A stretch of 6,264 nucleotides of DNA from Candidatus Woesearchaeota archaeon (GTDB lineage Archaea; Nanobdellota; Nanobdellia; Woesearchaeales; GW2011-AR15): the NCBI GenBank assembly GCA_023701075.1, contig JAMPXQ010000083.1, positions 1-6,264 of the forward strand. The letters are read 5' to 3'. Position 1 is the first letter of the stretch. Each line of letters opens with the position of its first letter. The notes below the pieces were generated by a model, which had not been told where the DNA came from, searched no databases, and worked only from the letters and a program-made list of their open reading frames with translations. Positions 1-4,329 of the stretch are shown in pieces. Position numbers and translations under genes: made by a program.

Positions 1-141
1 GGAGACAGGACATCTGATGAGATACCTGAAAAAGAAATATGCGACAGGCTTGGCATCAAGATAATTGATGGAGTAGGCGGAAGCACAAAAGTGCAGAGTT
101 CCAGCGAGCTCATCAGGAAAGCATTCTTGCAACAGAAATAA
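1..141 (+). CDS. Cytidylyltransferase-family nucleotidyltransferase, C-terminal fragment
   Basis: This is the last 46 codons of a gene that begins upstream of the window, ending in TAA. The visible peptide starts GDRTSDEIPEKEICDRLGIK, continues through a VGGSTKVQ stretch and ends near SSSELIRKAF. A GDRT segment, then an acidic 'E..C..LGI' segment, then 'VGG..K.QSSS.L' is the usual C-terminal layout of TagD/RfaE-C-like cytidylyl- or adenylyltransferases. In that family the SSS/STT motif contacts the nucleotide phosphates. The HxGH motif that would confirm the family lies outside the window. The substrate (glycerol-3-phosphate, a sugar phosphate, or FMN as in archaeal RibL) cannot be told from this end. 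The Smr gene follows 48 bp later with no clear TATA box between, so the two are probably co-transcribed. Family assignment is from remembered motif patterns, not a search. Confidence 0.72.
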   Translation, partial: GDRTSDEIPEKEICDRLGIKIIDGVGGSTKVQSSSELIRKAFLQQK

Positions 142-189
142 AACGTATCCTGCTTTCACTATGTTAAGTGATTGAGAAGAGGAAATAAA

Positions 190-423
190 ATGAAGATAGA
201 CGTGCATGGCATGAACAAGGAAGAGGCGCTAAAGGCTGTTAGGCTCAACCTGCTCCTGTACTATAACATGGGGTATCCTGAAGTGCAGATCGTCCATGGA
301 CACGGCCAGGGGATACTGAAAGAGGCTGTAAGGAACTGCCTGGGCAATATAGGATACGTGAAGAAGATAAGGGTGGGGAAACCTAGCGAAGGCGGGGATG
401 GAGCCACTATTGCCATATTCTAA
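190..423 (+). CDS. Stand-alone Smr-domain protein (putative nucleic-acid endonuclease)
   Basis: The gene encodes 77 aa consisting of almost nothing but an Smr (small MutS-related) domain. Visible motifs are the DxH signature IDVHGM at residues 3-8 and the HGxGxG loop HGHGQG at 36-41, followed by ILKEAVRNCL and a C-terminal GGDGATIAIF strand typical of the fold. In the family, Smr domains nick or cleave nucleic acids; MutS2 and SmrB members act on DNA or on mRNA of collided ribosomes. Which of these applies here is unknown. I prefer ATG190 over an in-frame TTG at 172: a purine-rich Shine-Dalgarno-like AGAGGA sits just upstream of the ATG, and the TTG start adds only the polar residues MRRGNK, which are not part of the domain. 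Having an SD rather than a nearby TATA box fits an operon-internal gene behind the nucleotidyltransferase. Confidence 0.88.
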   Translation: MKIDVHGMNKEEALKAVRLNLLLYYNMGYPEVQIVHGHGQGILKEAVRNCLGNIGYVKKIRVGKPSEGGDGATIAIF

Positions 424-427
424 AACA

Positions 428-435
428 TTTAAATA
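428..435 (+). promoter_or_regulatory. TATA box of the methyltransferase gene
   Basis: TTTAAATA is centred about 25 bp upstream of the ATG at 457. Archaeal transcription normally starts roughly 25-27 bp after the box centre, so the mRNA is predicted to begin at or next to the A of the start codon (leaderless). No Shine-Dalgarno sequence precedes the ATG, which agrees. The identical octamer occurs at 1208-1215 before rps15. Confidence 0.68.
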
Positions 436-456
436 TACCTTGATAAAACTGGGTTC

Positions 457-1176
457 ATGCTCGACACATTCAAGGAATACCTGCATTCTCACGAATTCAA
501 TGATATCTGGGAAGGCCTTAATCGAGACAGGCTCCCTTTCTTGATGCCTTTAATCATCAACCAAGAGTATGATACCATAGGTGGGAAGACAGACATACAC
601 GGCACTGCAAACAGCTATAATATCGCACAACTGCATTTCTTCTTGAGCAGACATAAAGGCAAGTTCTTCGACCTAGGATGCGGCATAGGAAAAGTGCTTA
701 TAACTGCTGGCCATCATGACTGGGAAGCCTATGGATGCGACATAAACAGAACCTGCATTAAAAAGACATCTGAATATGCCCAGGCAGCCATAGCCTATCA
801 ACTCAACAACAGACCTTACCTTGGTCCAGATACAATACTAAAAGCCGTATGGGCTGACATGTTCCAGACTGGCCATGAAGGTTTTTCGCCAATTTGGTTG
901 ACTGGCGCATCCGGTGAAGCGCTCATGCAGACGACTAAAGACATACCTAACATCAATCCGTACACGGCACTTGGCATCGATACAAAAGAGATCGACTTAT
1001 TCTTCCATCACCAGGCAGTGCCTGCAAAATGCATACTGGAACTGTTCGAACTGATAGCAAGAGAGGATGCTATGCTCATATACCTGAACAGGTTTGACCC
1101 TTACCCTATCATGGACCATGGCGCATGTAGGCTGATCTACCACGATTCATCAGGATTCTGCTTGTATGCCAAATGA
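457..1176 (+). CDS. Class I SAM-dependent methyltransferase, substrate unknown
   Basis: The protein has 239 aa. The N-terminal ~65 residues are an extension with no motif I recognise. A Rossmann-type SAM fold follows: motif I is FFDLGCGIGKV, with the D-L-G-C-G-I-G glycine loop at 72-78, and the second strand ends in YGCDIN with acidic D95 placed to bind the SAM ribose. An AVWADMF segment fits the strand that usually carries the adenine-contacting Asp, and IDLFFHH fits strand 4. The last ~60 residues (LELFELIAREDAMLIYLNRF and onward) resemble the closing strands of the fold. The motif I wording is somewhat like that of DOT1-type and small-molecule methyltransferases, but the substrate cannot be assigned. 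The ATG at 457 sits at the predicted transcription start, and the gene appears monocistronic because rps15 has its own promoter. Confidence 0.75.
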   Translation: MLDTFKEYLHSHEFNDIWEGLNRDRLPFLMPLIINQEYDTIGGKTDIHGTANSYNIAQLHFFLSRHKGKFFDLGCGIGKVLITAGHHDWEAYGCDINRTCIKKTSEYAQAAIAYQLNNRPYLGPDTILKAVWADMFQTGHEGFSPIWLTGASGEALMQTTKDIPNINPYTALGIDTKEIDLFFHHQAVPAKCILELFELIAREDAMLIYLNRFDPYPIMDHGACRLIYHDSSGFCLYAK

Positions 1177-1207
1177 TGACAAGGAATAAGACATAAGACA
1201 AAACCTT

Positions 1208-1215
1208 TTTAAATA
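1208..1215 (+). promoter_or_regulatory. TATA box of rps15
   Basis: TTTAAATA is identical to the methyltransferase box. Its centre at about 1211 predicts a transcription start near 1236-1240, about 90 nt before the rps15 ATG. This transcript therefore should carry a leader, unlike the other promoters in the window. Confidence 0.62.
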
Positions 1216-1244
1216 CCCGATATCTCCGCTATATCACAAGAAAG

Positions 1245-1271
1245 ATAAGTCCTGTAGCGATACGGACTTAT
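1245..1271 (+). promoter_or_regulatory. 5'-leader hairpin 1 of rps15, GNRA-capped
   Basis: ATAAGTCC (1245-1252) is a perfect reverse complement of GGACTTAT (1264-1271). Inside it, after one unpaired T at 1253, GTA (1254-1256) pairs with TAC (1261-1263) and closes a GCGA loop (1257-1260), a GNRA tetraloop. The result is 11 base pairs with a single bulge. It begins a few nucleotides after the predicted transcription start. With no T-run behind it, it does not look like a terminator; a regulatory or stabilising leader structure is more likely. Confidence 0.6.
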
Positions 1272-1273
1272 GC

Positions 1274-1304
1274 TGGAGAATAGACCAAATACACTGTTTC
1301 TCCA
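1274..1304 (+). promoter_or_regulatory. 5'-leader hairpin 2 of rps15
   Basis: TGGAGAA (1274-1280) pairs perfectly with TTCTCCA (1298-1304) around a 17-nt loop, only two nucleotides after hairpin 1. A CTATAT at 1229-1234 could pair with ATATAG at 1304-1309 and enclose both hairpins as a three-way junction, but those bases probably lie upstream of the transcription start. The Shine-Dalgarno sequence (1316-1320) is left unpaired in this fold. Confidence 0.5.
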
Positions 1305-1315
1305 TATAGTACAAT

Positions 1316-1320
1316 GAGGT
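1316..1320 (+). promoter_or_regulatory. Shine-Dalgarno site of rps15
   Basis: GAGGT is complementary to the CCUCC region at the 16S rRNA 3' end and lies 8 nt before the ATG at 1329. It is the clearest SD sequence in the window and supports a leadered mRNA for rps15. It overlaps the TGA stop (1315-1317) of a 15-codon upstream reading frame starting at 1270. Confidence 0.7.
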
Positions 1321-1328
1321 AAAACAAA

Positions 1329-1784
1329 ATGGCCAGAATGCATTCGCATAAGAAAGGAAAGTCCGGCTCAAAGAAGCCTATGAAAATGGGCACATACAGC
1401 TGGATGAATTACAAACCAAAAGAGATCGAGCTTTTGATCGTGAAGCTTGCCAAGGAAGGCAACACAGGATCCAAGATAGGGATCATCATGAGAGACGTAT
1501 ACGGCGTCCCTGATGTGAAATCACTCACAACAAAATCAATAACACAGATACTAAAAGAGAAGGATGTACTTCCAAAACTGCCTGAGAACCTGACAGCACT
1601 GCTAAAAAAGATAGTGGCACTGCAGAAACACAAGGAGAAGAATAAAGGGGACATGACTGCAAAGAGAGGCATCATGCTCACAGAAGCAAAGATAATGAGG
1701 CTCATCCCATACTACAAGAAGCACGGGATGCTTGCAGAGAACTGGAACTACGATCCAAAGAACGTAAGCTTACTCATCGAGTAA
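1329..1784 (+). CDS. rps15: 30S ribosomal protein uS15 (archaeal S15/eukaryotic S13e form)
   Basis: The protein has 151 aa, the normal length for archaeal uS15 and about 60 residues longer than the bacterial protein, which lacks the N-terminal extension. The N-terminus MARMHSHKKGKSGSKKP is the conserved basic tail. The segments KEIELLIVKLAKEGNTGSKIG and IGIIMRDVYGVPDVKSLTTK, then LLKKIVALQKHKEKNKGD and LTEAKIMRLIPYYKKHGML, follow the conserved order of the family; the C-terminal part forms the helical core. uS15 binds the central domain of 16S rRNA early in small-subunit assembly. In bacteria S15 represses its own translation by binding its mRNA leader; the structured leader here invites the same question. 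The gene has its own TATA box and a strong SD, and is followed after 2 bp by the recJ-like gene, an arrangement I recall as recurrent in archaea. Confidence 0.97.
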   Translation: MARMHSHKKGKSGSKKPMKMGTYSWMNYKPKEIELLIVKLAKEGNTGSKIGIIMRDVYGVPDVKSLTTKSITQILKEKDVLPKLPENLTALLKKIVALQKHKEKNKGDMTAKRGIMLTEAKIMRLIPYYKKHGMLAENWNYDPKNVSLLIE

Positions 1785-1786
1785 GA

Positions 1787-3130
1787 ATGAATTCTTTTTT
1801 TTCTTCTATTTCTACAGTCGCTGACAAACTCAAGAAAGTCAACATGCCAATAAGGGTTGTCTCGCATCTTGATGCTGACGGCATATGCAGCGCAGCAATA
1901 ATGCTAAAAGCGCTCAATAGGATGGACAAGAAATATCATCTGAGCATAGTCAAGCAACTGAGCGAGGATGTCCTAATCGGGCTAGGAAAAGAGAGCTATG
2001 AGCAGTTCATATTCACTGACCTAGGGTGCGGGCAGCTTGAACATATCGAAAAATACATCTCAAAAGACGCAATAATCCTTGACCATCACTCTTTTGAACA
2101 AAGAGAGACAAGGTTTGATGTGATAAATCCACATATGCATGGGTATGACGGTTCAAAAGACATATCCGGGGCAGGTGTCACTTATCTTTTCTCAAAAGCG
2201 CTCGATGAGAAGAACATTGATAGCGCATATCTTGCAATAATAGGCGCGATAGGCGATGTGCAGGAAAGCGAAGGTTTCAAGGAACTGAATTCCCAGATAC
2301 TTGATGATGCCATAAAGAATTCAGATATAATGATAGAGAAGAACCTCAGGTGGTTCGGGCTTGAGACAAAGCCTCTCATGAAACTGCTCTGCTTTGGAGA
2401 CATAAAGATACCTGGGATAGAGAATGAGAGCAGTGCACTGGAATTCCTAAACAGCCTTGAGATAGAAGCCAAGAATGGTGATAATTGGAGACTCTTTAGG
2501 GACCTGGATGAAGAAGAGAAGAGCAAATTGATATCCGGGATAATAATGAGGAGATCATCACTAGAGAAACCAGAAGACATATTCAGGCAGAGATACATGC
2601 TCCCAAAAGAGAGCATAGACCATATGAAGGATGTAAGAGAATATTCTACGCTCCTAAATGCTTGCGGAAGGATGGACAAGGCGACAATCGGAGTCATGGC
2701 CTGCATGGGAAAGAACAAGGAAGACGCTGTGAAAGTGCTTGAAGAATACAGAAAAGAGCTTGTAGAAGGCCTCAAATGGCTTGAAGGGAGCAAGGAATAC
2801 CATGAGAGATTCATAATACTCAATGCAAAAGACAAGGTGAGGCCGACAATAATAGGGACGCTTGCGTCAATACTCTCCAACAACAATGAGATAATGGACG
2901 GCACGATAATACTCTCGCTTGCGTATGACGGAGATAAGATAAAGGCCTCACTAAGAATAAAGGGGAATCATGAGATTGACCTTAGGGACATCATAAAGGA
3001 TATACTTGAGAAAGTCCCTGGTGAAGGCGGCGGACATAAGAATGCTGCAGGCGCAATACTTGATAAGGCTGATGAGATGAAATTCATAGATGCAGCAAAA
3101 GAGAAGATACTAAGCATAAATGTGCGTTAA
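1787..3130 (+). CDS. RecJ-like DHH-family single-strand exonuclease (archaeal GAN type)
   Basis: This 447-aa protein carries the full DHH phosphoesterase motif set. Motif I is HLDADG (27-32), motif II TDLG (77-80), the DHH motif is 99-101, the SGAG segment is around 127-130, and GAIGD ends in D157. The C-terminal DHHA1 domain has the GEGGGHKNAAGA signature, with GGGH at 414-417. All expected metal-binding Asp/His residues are present, so it should be an active nuclease rather than a Cdc45-like degenerate relative. Characterised archaeal homologues (Thermococcales GAN) degrade single-stranded DNA and bind the GINS replication complex; others have RNA or 3'-5' activities, so polarity is not assigned. 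The ATG lies 2 bp after the rps15 stop with only a weak GAG as SD, suggesting translational coupling. A T8 run covers codons 3-6. Confidence 0.92.
   Translation: MNSFFSSISTVADKLKKVNMPIRVVSHLDADGICSAAIMLKALNRMDKKYHLSIVKQLSEDVLIGLGKESYEQFIFTDLGCGQLEHIEKYISKDAIILDHHSFEQRETRFDVINPHMHGYDGSKDISGAGVTYLFSKALDEKNIDSAYLAIIGAIGDVQESEGFKELNSQILDDAIKNSDIMIEKNLRWFGLETKPLMKLLCFGDIKIPGIENESSALEFLNSLEIEAKNGDNWRLFRDLDEEEKSKLISGIIMRRSSLEKPEDIFRQRYMLPKESIDHMKDVREYSTLLNACGRMDKATIGVMACMGKNKEDAVKVLEEYRKELVEGLKWLEGSKEYHERFIILNAKDKVRPTIIGTLASILSNNNEIMDGTIILSLAYDGDKIKASLRIKGNHEIDLRDIIKDILEKVPGEGGGHKNAAGAILDKADEMKFIDAAKEKILSINVR
1795..1802 (+). terminator. Possible T-rich terminator of rps15 inside the recJ start
   Basis: Eight consecutive T residues lie 10 bp after the rps15 stop codon, followed by further pyrimidine-rich sequence (TTCTTCTATTTCT overlaps it to about 1813). 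Archaeal RNA polymerase terminates at U-runs with no need for a hairpin. Partial termination here would give much rps15 message and little recJ message from one promoter. It may equally be just Phe/Ser codons. Confidence 0.35.
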
Positions 3131-3143
3131 CAGTTCCATTAAT

Positions 3144-3151
3144 ATTAAATA
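3144..3151 (+). promoter_or_regulatory. TATA box of the membrane-protein pair
   Basis: ATTAAATA is centred about 28 bp before the ATG at 3176, in the 45-bp gap after recJ. Predicted transcription start is within about 3 nt of the ATG, so the mRNA would be leaderless or nearly so. No SD sequence precedes the ATG. Confidence 0.6.
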
Positions 3152-3175
3152 CTTCTTCTGAACTGATAAATATCT

Positions 3176-3781
3176 ATGCTGGAAATAAAATATGCTGACA
3201 GCAAAACATCTAAGATAGGATTCATCGTCCTTGGAAGCCTGCTGGTATTGTTCCTATGCACAAATATCTATGAAAAGATCATTGACACTAACCCTAACTT
3301 GTATATCCTAGCACTGCTCCTCTCTTTTGCAATCTTCCTTATAATCGGACTGAAAAAAACATATGATATGCGCCTGAACCACATCAACTATGATGAAAGA
3401 CATAACATTATAGCCACAATGTCTGCTTCCATCACCGGCGCTGTATTGACATATGCTCTCTCTAGCTATACAAGCCTAGGACCTGTCATCAGTTCAAGCC
3501 TTGTAGGGCTTTCTTCCTATATACTATGCAGCATGAATGATAGGATGAAGGATCATTCTCCTGCCGTCTACTGCGGGACTTTTGTAGGGATGAGCAGCAC
3601 ATTCATAATATTGCATCCAGTGTTTGTGACCCTAGGTGGATTATTCTCTGGTGTGCTATATCATATGACAGAAGATGCATTTGACGGCGAAGGCGGAAAA
3701 CTAGGGACAATAGCATTTGGGGGAGTATGCGGCGCTGTGACAGTGATAATGCTTTTTGCATCCATCATAGGGGTGTTCTGA
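3176..3781 (+). CDS. Multi-spanning membrane protein, first of a paralogous pair
   Basis: I do not recognise this 201-aa protein. Hydrophobic stretches at about 14-31, 42-59, 78-95, 104-119, 130-146, 149-163 and 177-199 suggest around seven membrane segments, with a short charged loop (residues 60-77, including YDERHN) after the second. Residues 86-199 match the neighbouring 135-aa protein: G-x-L-T-Y (88-93) followed at fixed spacing by LGP (101-103), then VGMSS (137-141), GVLY (159-162) and FDGEGGKLGTIA (169-180). No catalytic motif, signal peptide cleavage site or known transporter signature is visible. Histidines and acidic residues flank the GGKLG motif (H163, E166, D167, D170, E172), a possible ligand or ion site by inference only. 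It overlaps the next start by 1 nt, so co-expression is likely. Confidence 0.8.
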   Translation: MLEIKYADSKTSKIGFIVLGSLLVLFLCTNIYEKIIDTNPNLYILALLLSFAIFLIIGLKKTYDMRLNHINYDERHNIIATMSASITGAVLTYALSSYTSLGPVISSSLVGLSSYILCSMNDRMKDHSPAVYCGTFVGMSSTFIILHPVFVTLGGLFSGVLYHMTEDAFDGEGGKLGTIAFGGVCGAVTVIMLFASIIGVF

Positions 3782-4188
3782 TGATAGAAGAATCGATATT
3801 GATATCCACTGGCGTAATCGGAGCGCTCACCACATATGTCCTAAACACCAGGCTAAAGCTAGGGCCGATAAGAGCATCCACTATACCTTCATTTGCTATA
3901 GGCTTACTTTTCAAGCTCTTCATCATGGAACTCCCAAATGGCCTTTCCAACACCATACCTTTAGTTTTCTTCGGCGCATCATTTGCCGGAATGACATCCA
4001 GAAGGATCATAGATTCCGCCCCATGGATGATGGCATCCGGAGCAATATTTGGGACATTATTTGTCTATTCTAGCAGGTTCTTCAATGGATATGGTGGAGG
4101 ACTAGGGATAGCTGCATGCCTAAGCATCGTGATTGTCATAGGCATTAGATGGCTTCTTGATAAGATAAGTAAGATGCTAGAAGATTAG
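3781..4188 (+). CDS. Multi-spanning membrane protein, second of a paralogous pair
   Basis: I do not recognise this 135-aa protein. Four to five hydrophobic segments are visible, at about 5-21, 32-49, 57-72, 80-97 and 108-126, ending in a charged tail (LLDKISKMLED). It is a shorter copy of the upstream protein: GALTTY (14-19) and LGP (27-29), then AGMTS (69-73), GTLF (91-94) and FNGYGGGLGIAA (101-112), with the same spacing inside each block. It lacks the two N-terminal membrane segments of the 201-aa partner. I chose ATG3781, whose A is also the last base of the upstream TGA stop. A GGGGTG purine-rich stretch lies 5 nt before it. An upstream ATG at 3727 would overlap the previous gene by 55 bp and add a charged, non-membrane peptide. 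The two proteins may form a heteromeric membrane complex (inference). Confidence 0.8.
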   Translation: MIEESILISTGVIGALTTYVLNTRLKLGPIRASTIPSFAIGLLFKLFIMELPNGLSNTIPLVFFGASFAGMTSRRIIDSAPWMMASGAIFGTLFVYSSRFFNGYGGGLGIAACLSIVIVIGIRWLLDKISKMLED

Positions 4189-4274
4189 GAATTACCTTAT
4201 CAGAAAAGACGCATCTTGACAAATATTTTCCATGAATTTCTTTGATACAAAATAGTGACTATGATGAGATTTGG

Positions 4275-4302
4275 GATAAAACTTAAATGATAAAATTTAA
4301 AA
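4275..4302 (+). repeat. Tandem 14-bp repeat in the pflB promoter
   Basis: Two adjacent copies, GATAAAACTTAAAT (4275-4288) and GATAAAATTTAAAA (4289-4302), agree at 12 of 14 positions. The second copy contains the predicted TATA box. An inverted repeat, TTAAAT (4283-4288) and ATTTAA (4295-4300), spans the junction. It may be a duplicated promoter element or a regulator site covering the TATA box; chance in AT-rich DNA is possible. Confidence 0.5.
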
Positions 4303-4303
4303 A
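4296..4303 (+). promoter_or_regulatory. TATA box of the pyruvate formate-lyase gene
   Basis: TTTAAAAA is centred about 30 bp upstream of the ATG at 4330. Transcription is predicted to start around 4325-4328, giving an mRNA with only a few leader bases. A related CTTAAAT in the first repeat copy lies 14 bp further upstream and could act as an alternative box. Confidence 0.5.
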
Positions 4304-4329
4304 CTGCATTTCCCAGAGCATATATCAAA

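Larger units (their letters stand above)
4189..4329 (+). other. AT-rich intergenic region upstream of pyruvate formate-lyase
   Basis: The 141 bp hold no convincing gene. The first part has short T-rich stretches (around 4225-4243, including ATTTTC and TTTCTTT) that could terminate the membrane-gene transcript weakly; there is no strong U-run or hairpin. The second part holds the tandem repeat and TATA box listed separately. No SD sequence is seen before the downstream ATG. Confidence 0.5.

Noticed and set aside
172..189. TTG start six codons upstream for the Smr protein
   Set aside because: The ATG at 190 has a purine-rich SD-like sequence just before it and begins exactly at the domain; the TTG version would place that SD inside the coding region.
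1245..1304. rps15 leader hairpins as a terminator of the methyltransferase gene or a C/D-box or H/ACA guide RNA
   Set aside because: No T-run follows either hairpin, and I could not find C, D or properly placed ACA boxes.
1229..1309. CTATAT/ATATAG helix closing a three-way junction around both rps15 leader hairpins, like the 16S S15 site
   Set aside because: The 5' arm lies only about 17-22 bp after the TATA-box centre and is probably not transcribed, and the 3' arm overlaps the hairpin 2 stem by one base.
2182..2904. Long 240-codon open frame on the minus strand
   Set aside because: It is antisense to the well-supported DHH nuclease gene and its Ser/Leu/Phe-rich, low-complexity peptide is typical of a shadow frame.
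3727..3780. In-frame N-terminal extension of the 135-aa membrane protein from ATG3727
   Set aside because: It would overlap the upstream gene by 55 bp and add a charged, non-membrane peptide; ATG3781 overlaps the upstream stop and starts directly at the paralogous domain.
441..4294. Recurrent TGATAAA near promoters (441-447, 3164-3170, 4288-4294) as a shared regulatory word
   Set aside because: Its position relative to the TATA box and ATG is not constant, and the same word occurs inside coding sequence (around 4885-4891); expected by chance in AT-rich DNA.
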